DNA from: Gammaproteobacteria bacterium
Lineage (GTDB): Bacteria; Pseudomonadota; Gammaproteobacteria; Steroidobacterales; GCA-2729495
Assembly (NCBI GenBank): GCA_013001905.1
Contig: JABDLC010000057.1
Location: forward strand, 1 to 63,758
Length of the DNA stretch: 63,758 bases
Reading direction: 5' to 3'
The notes under the pieces were generated by a model. That model was not told where the DNA came from. It was given only the letters and a program-made list of their open reading frames with translations, and ran no database searches. Of the stretch, positions 24,360 to 33,025 are shown piece by piece. The position numbers and the translations under genes were made by a program. Each line of letters opens with the position of its first letter. The stretch's first letter is position 1.

Positions 24360-25502
24360 ATGAAAGCAGTGACTCCCAGTTTTACCCTCGGTATAGAAGA
24401 AGAGTATTTGCTGGTCGATCTCGACACGCTCGATCTGGCTGTCGACCCGCCGGCAGCCATGCTTGATCAGTGCCGCGCGAAGGTGACCTGGGACGAGCAG
24501 GTGTCCCGCGAGTTGTTGCGCTCGCAGATCGAAGTGGGCACGCGCAAGTGCTCGACGGTGCAGGAGGCGCGCGAAGATCTGGCCCACCTGCGGCAGGTCA
24601 TCGTCGATGTGGCAGCGCAATTCAATCTTGCTCCAATCGCTGCATCGACTCACCCGTTTGCGCTCTGGGCGGATCAGAAACAAACGCCTCGTCAGCGTTA
24701 TCGCAAACTGGCCGCACAGATGGCAGCGACCGCGCGGCGCATGGTCATTTGCGGTATGCACGTCCATGTCGGCATCGACGACGATGAGCTGCGTATCGAT
24801 CTGCTGTCACAAATGACTTATTTTCTGCCGCACCTGCTGGCGCTGAGTACATCATCGCCGTTCTGGGAAGGCCATGACACGGGGCTGAAGTCATACCGGC
24901 TGACCGTCTTTGATGCGTTACCGCGCACCGGCCTGCCCGAGCATTTCGCGAGTTACAGCGAATACCGTCGCCACATCGATGTGCTGGTTGACGCCGGAAT
25001 CATTAAAGACTCCACGATGATCTGGTGGGATTTGCGGCCGAGTGAGCGGTACCCGACTCTCGAAACGCGCATCTTTGATATGTGCACGCGCATTGATGAT
25101 GCGGTTTGTCTGGCGGCACTGACGGTTTGCATCCTGCGGCGCTTGTGGCGGTTGCGCCTCGATAATCAGCGCTGGCGTCGCTACAGCCCGATGCTGGTCG
25201 ATGAAAATCGCTGGCGGGCGATGCGTTACGGCATTGATGAAGGGCTTCTTGATCTGGCCAAGGGCGAGATTGTCGAGTTTCGCCAGCTCCTGAAAGAAAT
25301 CCTTGAGCTGATTGAAGAGGATGCCTTCGAGCTCGACTGCGTCGATGAAGTGCAGCAGGCGAAAAAGATTCTGCGTCGGGGCACCAGCGCTCACCGTCAG
25401 ATCTCCGTCTACGAAAAGTCGCTGGAGGCGGGCGATGATGAGGTGAAGGCGAGCCGCAACGTAGTGCGCGACCTGATCAAGCGCACCGCGAAACTCGATT
25501 GA
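24360..25502 (+). CDS. YbdK-type carboxylate-amine ligase (glutamate-cysteine ligase 2 family)
   Basis: 380 residues. The start MKAVTPSFTLGIEEEYLLVD, the MVICGMHVHVGI core and the WWDLRPSERYPTLETRIFD segment are diagnostic of the GCS2 family. These ATP-dependent enzymes join a carboxylate to an amine; E. coli YbdK has weak glutamate-cysteine ligase activity and its real role is not settled. GAAGGA is only one base before the ATG at 24360, unusually close. It follows the amidohydrolase gene by 13 bp and overlaps the dusA start by 4 bp, so the three are likely cotranscribed. Confidence 0.9.
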   Translation: MKAVTPSFTLGIEEEYLLVDLDTLDLAVDPPAAMLDQCRAKVTWDEQVSRELLRSQIEVGTRKCSTVQEAREDLAHLRQVIVDVAAQFNLAPIAASTHPFALWADQKQTPRQRYRKLAAQMAATARRMVICGMHVHVGIDDDELRIDLLSQMTYFLPHLLALSTSSPFWEGHDTGLKSYRLTVFDALPRTGLPEHFASYSEYRRHIDVLVDAGIIKDSTMIWWDLRPSERYPTLETRIFDMCTRIDDAVCLAALTVCILRRLWRLRLDNQRWRRYSPMLVDENRWRAMRYGIDEGLLDLAKGEIVEFRQLLKEILELIEEDAFELDCVDEVQQAKKILRRGTSAHRQISVYEKSLEAGDDEVKASRNVVRDLIKRTAKLD

Positions 25503-26470
25503 CTCCATTAACCGCCAGTCGCCGGCTGTCCATCGCCCCGATGATGGACCGTACCGACCGGCATTGCCGTTACCTCCTGCGTTTGCTCGGCCCGGAGATG
25601 CTTCTCTACACAGAGATGGTCGTGGGGCAGGCGGTTCTGCACGGCGACCAGCAACGTCACCTCGGCTACGACCCCGTCGAGCATCCGCTGGCACTGCAGC
25701 TAGGCGGCAGTGACCCGCAGATTCTCGCGGAGGCTGCTGTGGCCGGTGCCGAGCGCGGCTACGACGAAATCAATCTGAATATCGGCTGCCCCAGCGACCG
25801 GGTGCAGTCGGGTGAATTCGGCGCCTGCCTGATGGATCAGCCGGCGCGGGTCGCGGACTGTGTGAGTGCCATACGCGAACGTGTCGCGGTGCCGGTCACC
25901 ATCAAATCAAGAATCGGCATTGACGACAAAGATGACTACGCGTTTCTGGGTGATTTTGTTGCATCACTGTCCGAAGCGGGTGTGGATACGTTCATTGTGC
26001 ACGCACGTAAAGCGATACTGGCGGGCCTGTCACCTGCAGAAAACCGTACCATTCCGCCGCTGCGCTACGAGCGGGTTTACCAGCTGAAGCAGGATTTTCC
26101 GCATCTGCATATCAGCATTAACGGCGGTATTCGCACCACGGCGGATGCACTGAGTCACCTGCAGCACGTTGACGGCGTCATGATCGGGCGCCAGGCCTAC
26201 GCTGATCCGTTCTGGTTGAGCGAATTGCACGCGGCGATTTTTGGTACGGAGTCGTTACAGTCACGTGACGGGATTGTTCGACAAATGGCTGATTACGCGG
26301 CAAAAGCCATGAGCGAAGGTGCGCGACTCAATCACGTGACGCGACACATGCTCGGCTTGTACGCGGGTCAACGGGGGGCCAGGGCATGGCGGCGGTTTCT
26401 TAGTCAGGAAGTGCACAAGCCTGATGCGGGCCCGGAATTGCTCGTGGACTCACTGCGTTTTGTGACCTGA
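25499..26470 (+). CDS. dusA: tRNA-dihydrouridine(20/20a) synthase
   Basis: 323 residues. FMN-binding TIM barrel with SIAPMMDRTDRHCRYLLR, INLNIGCPSDRVQSGEFGA (catalytic Cys in NIGCPS), SRIGIDD and ISINGGIRT; the C-terminal helical tRNA-binding domain follows. DusA reduces uridines 20/20a of the tRNA D-loop. The start is the TTG at 25499 (TTGA overlap with the ligase stop); the first in-frame ATG is inside the conserved APMMD motif and would remove essential sequence. Confidence 0.93.
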   Translation: MTPLTASRRLSIAPMMDRTDRHCRYLLRLLGPEMLLYTEMVVGQAVLHGDQQRHLGYDPVEHPLALQLGGSDPQILAEAAVAGAERGYDEINLNIGCPSDRVQSGEFGACLMDQPARVADCVSAIRERVAVPVTIKSRIGIDDKDDYAFLGDFVASLSEAGVDTFIVHARKAILAGLSPAENRTIPPLRYERVYQLKQDFPHLHISINGGIRTTADALSHLQHVDGVMIGRQAYADPFWLSELHAAIFGTESLQSRDGIVRQMADYAAKAMSEGARLNHVTRHMLGLYAGQRGARAWRRFLSQEVHKPDAGPELLVDSLRFVT

Positions 26471-26552
26471 TGATGCGGGACACGGGGCGCAATTTATGGC
26501 TACAATCCATGACTTCTTGGCATGGGTTCAACTTAAACGGGTAAGGGTTCTG

Positions 26553-27386
26553 ATGGCAGCGCGAAGTGATGAAGTGACGGGTGGCGAAAGAAAATTGACG
26601 ATGGCGGAGCAAGCGGACCGCCATGAGCTCTATGAAGCCTCGGTGCAGAATGTAGGTGAAGAATGCAGCTTCATCACTCGTACATTCAAAACACTGAGAG
26701 GCCGCAAGCCTAAGAGTTGGCGCGAAGACTTCTGCGGCACAGCGAGCGCCGCCTGCGAATGGGTTCGTCGCAACGATGACAATACTGCGATTGGTGTTGA
26801 CCTCGACCCTGAGGTGCTCGAATGGGGCCGCAATAACCGCGTGAGCCGACTGAATCCGGAGCAACAGGCTCGTCTGAAGCTTATCGAAGCGAATGTGCTT
26901 GATGTGGAGACAGATAAGGTGGATTGCGTCGGCGCATTCAACTTCAGTTACTGGATCTTCCAGACGCGCCCGCAAATGATCGAATATTTCAGCCGCGTTC
27001 GTGAAGCGCTGGTTGATGACGGGGTGTTTTTTCTCGATGCTTTCGGCGGCTACGAGGCCTACGAGGAAATGACGGAGAAGACCAAATACCCGGATTTCAC
27101 CTATGTGTGGGATCAGCATCGCTACTCGCCCGTGACGGGCGAAATGGATTGCTTCATCCATTTTAAATTCCCGGATGGTTCCAAGCTGAAGAGAGCGTTC
27201 CGCTACACGTGGCGTCTCTGGTCGCTGCCGGAAATAAAAGAGCTGCTGCTTGAGGCAGGCTTTAAAAACCCGACCGTATATTGGGAAGGCACCGATGAAG
27301 ACGGTGAAGGCGACGGTGTGTTCACACCCGACGAGCGCGGCGAAGCCGATGCCGGCTGGATCGCCTATATCGTTGCCGAGAAATAG
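26553..27386 (+). CDS. Class I SAM-dependent methyltransferase
   Basis: 277 residues. Motif I is WREDFCGTASAACEW, followed by IGVDLDPEVLEWG (acidic residue for the SAM ribose) and GAFNFSYWIFQTR, LVDDGVFFLDAFGG; the last third is beta-rich with many acidic residues. The fold is a class I methyltransferase with a slightly unusual motif I in which Cys follows Phe. The target is unknown. AAGGG 5 bp before the ATG at 26553 decides the start over 26496. A strong terminator ends the gene. Confidence 0.82.
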   Translation: MAARSDEVTGGERKLTMAEQADRHELYEASVQNVGEECSFITRTFKTLRGRKPKSWREDFCGTASAACEWVRRNDDNTAIGVDLDPEVLEWGRNNRVSRLNPEQQARLKLIEANVLDVETDKVDCVGAFNFSYWIFQTRPQMIEYFSRVREALVDDGVFFLDAFGGYEAYEEMTEKTKYPDFTYVWDQHRYSPVTGEMDCFIHFKFPDGSKLKRAFRYTWRLWSLPEIKELLLEAGFKNPTVYWEGTDEDGEGDGVFTPDERGEADAGWIAYIVAEK

Positions 27387-27404
27387 GTTTTCAGTGGTGC
27401 GATG

Positions 27405-27429
27405 ACGGACTGCAGCGCAGTCCGTTTTT
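27405..27429 (+). terminator. Rho-independent terminator after the methyltransferase gene
   Basis: ACGGACTGC, loop AGC, GCAGTCCGT makes a perfect 9-bp stem that runs into TTTTT. It separates the methyltransferase from the cyclase gene. Confidence 0.88.
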
Positions 27430-27494
27430 AGCCTATACTGATTCATGTGTTTGACATATTCCCGAGTGCCGCTGCTGCGCTGTTTTGACTGACT

Positions 27495-28418
27495 ATGGGT
27501 ACTGAAAAGGAACTCGCAATTGTCTTTGCTGATGTAGTCGGCAGCACTCAGCTTTACGAGTCACTCGGCGATGAGGGTGCTCGTGAAACGGTACAGCGCT
27601 GCGTCGAATGCATGAAAGAAGCGACTATCGAGTTCCGCGGCGAGGTCATCAAGACTATCGGTGATGAGGTCATGTCGACCTTCCCGACCGCGGACGACGC
27701 TGTCAACGCCTCCAGTCAAATGCAGCAACGCATTTCCAACGGCAATTTCACCGGTCGTGACGACGTGCGCGTGGCAATCCGCATCGGCTGCCATTTCGGC
27801 CATGTGGCCGTTGAGACCAATGACATTTTTGGCGTCGCGGTCAATATTGCCAATCGCATGACCTCACAGGCCAAAGCAGGCCAGATCATCACGACCGAGG
27901 GCACTGTCGAGATGCTCAGTGATGACTGGCAGAACGTGGTGCGGCAGATTGGTGTTGCGACCCTGCGCGGTCAGATGGATGAGGTCGCTCTATATGAAGT
28001 GCTGTGGCAGCCGGAAGAAGCCACCAGCATGTTGCCGAAGATTGATATCAGCGAAACGCGGTCTGATGATCCCGGTCGCCTGGTGCTTAAGTTCAGCGGG
28101 CAGGAAGTCGTGATGGAGCCGGATGGCGTGCGGTCAGTCACCCTCGGGCGTGCCGATGACAATGATGTCACGATCAAGGGCAATCTGATTTCCCGCGTTC
28201 ATGCGCGTATCGAACTCAATAAAACACGTTTTGTTATTGTGGACGAAAGCACGAACGGTACGTTTGTGCAGCGGGACGACGGTGAAGAAGTCTACGTGCG
28301 TCGGGACACAGCCACGCTCAGTGGTACCGGTCTGATTGGTCTCGGGCGTGTCGCGTCCCGCGGCATGCCGCTTGCGGTGGAATACAGTCTGGAGCCGAGC
28401 CTCGAAACCACTGACTGA
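27495..28418 (+). CDS. Class III adenylate/guanylate cyclase fused to an FHA domain
   Basis: 307 residues, soluble. Residues 5 to about 165 are a cyclase homology domain: metal-binding Asp in FADVVGST (residue 11) and in GDEVMSTF (about 55), a Lys in IKTIGDE that favours adenine, and VNIANRM with the transition-state Asn and Arg. All catalytic positions I can check are present, so it is probably active and makes cAMP. Residues of about 190-300 are an FHA domain (LGRADDND, SRVHARI, STNGTF) that binds phosphothreonine, so activity or location may follow a Ser/Thr kinase. The helicase gene follows after 2 bp. Confidence 0.88.
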   Translation: MGTEKELAIVFADVVGSTQLYESLGDEGARETVQRCVECMKEATIEFRGEVIKTIGDEVMSTFPTADDAVNASSQMQQRISNGNFTGRDDVRVAIRIGCHFGHVAVETNDIFGVAVNIANRMTSQAKAGQIITTEGTVEMLSDDWQNVVRQIGVATLRGQMDEVALYEVLWQPEEATSMLPKIDISETRSDDPGRLVLKFSGQEVVMEPDGVRSVTLGRADDNDVTIKGNLISRVHARIELNKTRFVIVDESTNGTFVQRDDGEEVYVRRDTATLSGTGLIGLGRVASRGMPLAVEYSLEPSLETTD

Positions 28419-28420
28419 CG

Positions 28421-30325
28421 TTGCCCGCATACGACACTATCGAACAGTATTTCGCTGCTGACAGTCCGCTTGCCGCGGTGGTCAGCGGCTTTGCGCCGCG
28501 TTCCGGGCAAGCTGAGATGGCGACCGCGGTCAGCGAAGCGATTCGCGGCGGCGAGAATCTGGTCGTGGAAGCCGGTACCGGCACCGGCAAGACCCTCGCG
28601 TATCTGATACCGGCTTTGCTGAGCGATCGCCGCGTCATTGTTTCAACCGGCACCAAGACGCTTCAGGATCAGCTTTTTCACCGCGACCTGCCCAACGTGT
28701 GCCGCGCGATCGGACGAGCCGCTGACACGGTCCTGCTGAAGGGTCGTTCCAACTATTTGTGTCTGCACCGGCTCGAGACCGCGCGGTTTGAAGAGGGCAC
28801 GGTGCCGGCTGAACTTGCGGCGATTGAATCCTGGGCGGGCGTTACCCGCAGCGGTGATGTCGCGGAAGTCGAGGGGCTGGCAGAAGATGCCGGTATCTGG
28901 CCGCGGGTCACCTCTACCGTGGAGAACTGCCTCGGCGCGCAGTGTGATTTTTACTCTCGCTGTCACGTTGTCGCGGCCCGTCAGGCGGCGATGGAGGCCG
29001 ACGTCATCGTGGTGAATCATCACTTGCTGCTTGCAGATATGGTGTTGAAAGAGGAAGGATTTGGTGAGCTGTTGCCAGGGGCGGAAGCCGTGATCGTGGA
29101 TGAAGCGCATCAGTTTCCGGATATTGCGCAGGCGTTTTTTAATCGCACGATGAGTAGCCGCCACCTGCAGTCGCTTGCGGACGACCTGCGGGCTGAAGCA
29201 CTGCGCGAGGTACCACCGGCACGTAAAGCGAACGAGCTGGCGGACGGGTTATTGAAACTGATTGCCGACACCCGCATCGCGTTGCCGCGCAGTGGCACCA
29301 ACCTGCCGTGGGATGACGTGGCTGGCGGTCTGGACCCATGTGTCGATCAGCTAATTTTGTTACTGGATGACATGATCGACTGGCTCGCGGCTCAAAATGA
29401 AGAGCTGCCGGGTTTACGGAAGTGTCTGGAGCGTGCCCGTGCGGCCAGCGCGCGCCTCGAAAGCATTTCCGGCGGCGATCAGTCGGCGGGGTTGCGCTGG
29501 GTCGGGTTGTCGCGCAGTGGTTTTGTGCTCAACTACACGCCGGTCGAAGTGGCTGACAGTCTGCGGCCGCTTATCGAATCATTCTCCTGTGCATGGGTGT
29601 TTACGTCGGCAACGATCGCGATCGGCGAGGATTTCAGTCACTTCACTGCGAGTGCGGGGCTTGACGATCCGCAAACGTTATCCGTCCCGAGTCCCTTCGA
29701 TTACCCGGCCAACAGTCTGCTGTTGTTGCCGCAGGGGCTGCCGGAACCCAATGACGGCGGCTACACGGGGGCAGTTCTGAAGACCTTGCGGCCACTGCTG
29801 GAGGCGGCGGGCGGGCGCACATTCCTGTTGTTCACCAGTCACCGGGCGCTGCGCGAAGCCGCGACACTGCTGCGTGAGGATGATCTCGGTTTTCCGCTGC
29901 TGGTGCAGGGCGAAGGTCCGCGGTCGAAACTGCTGCAACAGTTTACGGAACTGGACAACCCCGTATTGCTCGGTGCCGCCAGTTTCTGGGAGGGTGTCGA
30001 TATTCGTGGCCCGGATCTGGTGCTGGTCATCATCGACAAGTTGCCGTTTGCGTCGCCCGGTGATCCGCTGCTGAAGGCCCGGCTGGAGGCCGTGCGCCAA
30101 CGGGGTGGCAATCCGTTCCGCGACTATCAGCTGCCGCAGGCCATATTGGGGCTGAAGCAGGGTGCCGGCCGGCTCATCCGTGACTTTGATGACAAGGGTG
30201 TTGTGGTAGTCTGCGACCCGCGCGTCAGCTCGCGAAGCTACGGGCGGGCGTTTTTAGGCAGCCTGCCGCCGTTCACAGTGACGCGCGATACTGCTGCCGC
30301 TACCCGGTTTTTGCTCGATTGTTGA
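28421..30325 (+). CDS. DinG/YoaA-type ATP-dependent DNA helicase
   Basis: 634 residues, length of YoaA. Walker A EAGTGTGKT (about 47-55), DEAH box VIVDEAHQFPDIA, GAASFWEGVDI and the final motif QGAGRLIRDFDDKG. Four cysteines in NYLC, ENC, AQC and SRC are placed like the [4Fe-4S] ligands of XPD-family helicases. It should unwind DNA 5' to 3' during repair. The start is a TTG at 28421, 2 bp after the cyclase stop; the next ATG would remove most of the Q-motif region. tsaB follows after 4 bp. Confidence 0.92.
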   Translation: MPAYDTIEQYFAADSPLAAVVSGFAPRSGQAEMATAVSEAIRGGENLVVEAGTGTGKTLAYLIPALLSDRRVIVSTGTKTLQDQLFHRDLPNVCRAIGRAADTVLLKGRSNYLCLHRLETARFEEGTVPAELAAIESWAGVTRSGDVAEVEGLAEDAGIWPRVTSTVENCLGAQCDFYSRCHVVAARQAAMEADVIVVNHHLLLADMVLKEEGFGELLPGAEAVIVDEAHQFPDIAQAFFNRTMSSRHLQSLADDLRAEALREVPPARKANELADGLLKLIADTRIALPRSGTNLPWDDVAGGLDPCVDQLILLLDDMIDWLAAQNEELPGLRKCLERARAASARLESISGGDQSAGLRWVGLSRSGFVLNYTPVEVADSLRPLIESFSCAWVFTSATIAIGEDFSHFTASAGLDDPQTLSVPSPFDYPANSLLLLPQGLPEPNDGGYTGAVLKTLRPLLEAAGGRTFLLFTSHRALREAATLLREDDLGFPLLVQGEGPRSKLLQQFTELDNPVLLGAASFWEGVDIRGPDLVLVIIDKLPFASPGDPLLKARLEAVRQRGGNPFRDYQLPQAILGLKQGAGRLIRDFDDKGVVVVCDPRVSSRSYGRAFLGSLPPFTVTRDTAAATRFLLDC

Positions 30326-30329
30326 TGAC

Positions 30330-31025
30330 ATGTCCGCAACTGCTAACAACGCCCGTTTTTGCTGTCTGGCTCTTGAGACTGCGACCCAGCGCGGATCTGT
30401 CGCGGCCTGCATTGACGACGCCGTATTTACCGTCCATCTCGATGACAGTTCGGGCAGCTCCCGTCGTATTTATCAGGCCATTCAAGAGGCGCTAAATCGT
30501 GCATCCCTGCAGCGCGGTGACTTGCAGTGCATTGCATTTGGCAACGGGCCCGGGAGTTTTACAGGCGTCCGGGTGGCGACGTCCGTTGCCCAGGCGCTGG
30601 CTTACGCACTCGATGTGCCGGTTATCCCGGTATCCACGCTGGCGGCAGTCGCGGTCGAGGCGGGCAGGTCACGCGGAATGGAGCCTGTTGCCGTGTGTCT
30701 GGATGCGCGCATGGGAGAGGTTTATACCGGCGTGTACCGGTTTGCAGCGGATGGCACGGCAGAGGCTATTCTGACCGACAGGCTGGCCGATCCCGCGACC
30801 TTCAGCCTGGAAGACTACAGCGGTGCTTTTGCGGCCGGCCCCGGGTGGGAGGCTTACCCTGACTTGCTGGCCGCCAATGCCGGCTACATCGCAGGGCAAG
30901 CCACCGATATCTGGCCCGGAGCCGCTGCGGTGGCCGTGGAAGCGCGGGAATTGTTCCGTCAGGGGCGTACAGTTGTTGCTCATGACGCGTTGCCGAACTA
31001 TATTCGTAACAACGTGACGTATTAA
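30330..31025 (+). CDS. tsaB: tRNA threonylcarbamoyladenosine biosynthesis protein TsaB
   Basis: 231 residues with the ASKHA fold signature: CLALETATQRGSVA at the N-terminus and IAFGNGPGSFTGVRVATSVAQ with PVIPVSTLAAVA. TsaB pairs with TsaD and TsaE to place threonylcarbamoyl on A37 of ANN-decoding tRNAs; tsaD and tsaE are not in the window. It follows the YoaA/DinG-type helicase gene by 4 bp, a conserved gammaproteobacterial neighbourhood. Confidence 0.93.
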   Translation: MSATANNARFCCLALETATQRGSVAACIDDAVFTVHLDDSSGSSRRIYQAIQEALNRASLQRGDLQCIAFGNGPGSFTGVRVATSVAQALAYALDVPVIPVSTLAAVAVEAGRSRGMEPVAVCLDARMGEVYTGVYRFAADGTAEAILTDRLADPATFSLEDYSGAFAAGPGWEAYPDLLAANAGYIAGQATDIWPGAAAVAVEARELFRQGRTVVAHDALPNYIRNNVTY

Positions 31026-31045
31026 CTATAGAGTGTTGAAAAATA

Positions 31046-31531
31046 ATGATTAATCGTCGTATGGGCAACCTGTTGGGCGCCATCTGGTGCGCTGGCCTGA
31101 TGGCTTACGCGCTGTATGCCCAGTATCAGCTTGACCTCGACCCGTGCCCGTTGTGCATCTTTCAGCGGATAGCCGTGGTGGCGACCGGTGTCGTGTTTCT
31201 GCTGGCAGCCCTGCACAACCCGGGCAACATCGGCGCGCGCGTTTACGCGCTGTTGATTGCCTGTGCAGCCGGCACCGGCGCCTTTATTGCCGGGCGTCAC
31301 GTCTGGTTGCAAAACCTGCCGGCCGATCAGGTGCCGGCCTGTGGCCCGGGCCTCGACTTCATGCTGGAGGCTTTTCCCATGCTGGAGGTGCTCGAGATGG
31401 TGCTCACGGGTTCCGGTGAATGTGCAACGATCGACTGGTCGTTACTCGGGCTGAGCATGCCCGCCTGGGTGCTGATTGCCCTGTTGATTACCTTGTTCGC
31501 CGGGGTGGCCAACAATCTTCGTCGCGACTGA
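31046..31531 (+). CDS. dsbB: Disulfide bond formation protein B
   Basis: 161 residues with four membrane helices. The first periplasmic loop has the redox pair in DPCPLCIFQR; the second pair is AC in PACGPG and GEC before ATIDW. DsbB reoxidises DsbA and passes electrons to quinones. The pairs of cysteines in the third PEP-CTERM protein show that exported proteins here could use it. It converges on dapE with only 4 bp between. Confidence 0.93.
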   Translation: MINRRMGNLLGAIWCAGLMAYALYAQYQLDLDPCPLCIFQRIAVVATGVVFLLAALHNPGNIGARVYALLIACAAGTGAFIAGRHVWLQNLPADQVPACGPGLDFMLEAFPMLEVLEMVLTGSGECATIDWSLLGLSMPAWVLIALLITLFAGVANNLRRD

Positions 31532-31535
31532 CAGG

Positions 31536-32666
31536 CTAGTTCGCCAATAATTTGCCAAGAATCCTGCCGTAGATACCCTTCATCCGGTCGATGTCGGCAA
31601 CCAGAACTTCTTCATTGCACTTGTGGATCGTTGCGTTAACCGCGCCGACCTCGACCACCTGCGCGCCTGCCGGTGCAATAAAGCGACCGTCAGAGGTGCC
31701 GCCCGTGGTGGACAGCGTGGGGTCCAGACCGGTCTCTTCACGCACCGCTGCCTGCACTGCCGGAATCAGTTCGCCGCCCTCGGTCAGGAAGGGTTCACCG
31801 GACAGATGCCAGTCGAGTGTGTAATTCAGTTTGTGCTTGTCCAGAATGCCGGCGATGTGCTCACGAATCTGTTCGTGATGCCATTCAGTCGAGTAGCGAA
31901 AATTGAAGCGCGTATAAAGCTCACCCGGTGTCACGTTCGGAAAGCCTGTGCCGCTCTCCAGTTGCACCACCTGAAAACTCGTAGGCGGAAAAAATTCATT
32001 GCCTTCGTCGAGTCGGGTGGCGTAAAGCTCGGCCAGCGCCGGCGCAAAAGTCTCAATCGGGTTTTCTGCGAGATGCGGGTAGGCGACATGCCCCTGCGAG
32101 CCATGCACCCGCAACATACCGCTTAACGATCCGCGTCGGCCCACCTTAACGACATCGCCGAGTTGATCGGTGCTGGAGGGTTCGCCGATCACGCACCAGT
32201 CAATCGCCTCGCCGCGTTTCTGAAGCTCACGCAGCACCGCTTTGGTGCCGTCCTGTGCCGGGCCTTCCTCGTCACTGGTGATCAGGAACGCCAGCGTGCC
32301 TGTGTGGTCCGGATTTGCACTGACAAAATCGACGGCTGCATCGACCATCGCGGCCAGAGCGGCCTTCATGTCGCCGGCGCCGCGTCCGTACAGCTTGCCG
32401 TCGCTGATGACGGGTTCGAACGGGTCGGTGTTCCAGTCTTCCCGCGGGCCAGGAGGCACGACATCCGTGTGCCCCGCAAAGCAAAACACCGGGCCGCCGG
32501 TGCCGTGCTTCGCCCAGAAGTTATCGACCTCGCCGTAGCGCAGATGCTCCACAGTGAAGCCCACAGCTTCCAGTTTGGCAGCCATGATTTGCTGGCAGCC
32601 GTTGTCCTTCGGCGTCACCGAATCCCGAGCTATCAGTTCTTTGGCGAAATCGAGCGTTGTATCCAT
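31536..32666 (-). CDS. dapE: Succinyl-diaminopimelate desuccinylase
   Basis: 376 residues, standard length. M20 dizinc peptidase motifs: FAGHTDVVPPGP (His ligand), YGRGAGDMKAALA (bridging Asp), LITSDEEGPAQDG (catalytic Glu-Glu) and the final His in VNATIHKCNE. It removes succinate from N-succinyl-LL-diaminopimelate in lysine and peptidoglycan precursor synthesis. It is last in the leftward group map-glnD-dapD-yffB-dapE. Confidence 0.96.
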   Translation of the reverse strand: MDTTLDFAKELIARDSVTPKDNGCQQIMAAKLEAVGFTVEHLRYGEVDNFWAKHGTGGPVFCFAGHTDVVPPGPREDWNTDPFEPVISDGKLYGRGAGDMKAALAAMVDAAVDFVSANPDHTGTLAFLITSDEEGPAQDGTKAVLRELQKRGEAIDWCVIGEPSSTDQLGDVVKVGRRGSLSGMLRVHGSQGHVAYPHLAENPIETFAPALAELYATRLDEGNEFFPPTSFQVVQLESGTGFPNVTPGELYTRFNFRYSTEWHHEQIREHIAGILDKHKLNYTLDWHLSGEPFLTEGGELIPAVQAAVREETGLDPTLSTTGGTSDGRFIAPAGAQVVEVGAVNATIHKCNEEVLVADIDRMKGIYGRILGKLLAN

Positions 32667-32687
32667 AACGTTGGCCGGTCGTAGTGC

Positions 32688-33020
32688 TTAGTCGAGCGCT
32701 TTCTGCCAGGCGCCCTCATCATACCCGACTATCAGGCCTGCACCGGTGTCGACCAGCGGCCGTTTGAGCAACGTCGGGTGTTGCAAAATGAGCTCTGCAG
32801 CATCTGCTTCGCGTTCGGTATCACTGAGTTGGCGCCAGGTTGTGCTCCGCCGGTTAAGCAGTGTGTCTTCGCCCAGTTCCTGCAGCCAGTTGTCTAGCGC
32901 TGCGGATTGCAGGCCGTCGCTGCGCACATCGTGAAAGCGGAATTCAGCGCCCTGTGCGCTGAACCATTTGTTTGCTGCCCGGCACTTGTCGCAGTTCGGG
33001 ATGCCGTAAATCACGATCAT
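32688..33020 (-). CDS. yffB: ArsC/Spx-family reductase-like protein (YffB)
   Basis: 110 residues with a thioredoxin-like fold and active-site CxxC in YGIPNCDKCRAANKWF; LLNRRSTTWRQL and LLKRPLVDTG are typical of the ArsC/YffB group. E. coli YffB is glutathione-linked with no settled role, and arsenate reduction is not implied. Its place between dapD and dapE is conserved in many gammaproteobacteria. It is 5 bp from dapD. Confidence 0.88.
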   Translation of the reverse strand: MIVIYGIPNCDKCRAANKWFSAQGAEFRFHDVRSDGLQSAALDNWLQELGEDTLLNRRSTTWRQLSDTEREADAAELILQHPTLLKRPLVDTGAGLIVGYDEGAWQKALD

Positions 33021-33025
33021 GCGGA

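Noticed and set aside
26400-27446. 348-codon minus-strand frame opposite the methyltransferase
   Set aside because: The plus-strand gene has SAM-binding motifs, a ribosome-binding site and a terminator; the antisense frame overlaps the dusA end and has none.
27451-27456. Perfect TTGACA before the cyclase gene
   Set aside because: No -10-like hexamer occurs at 16-18 bp downstream (GCTGCG at 17), so it is probably chance.
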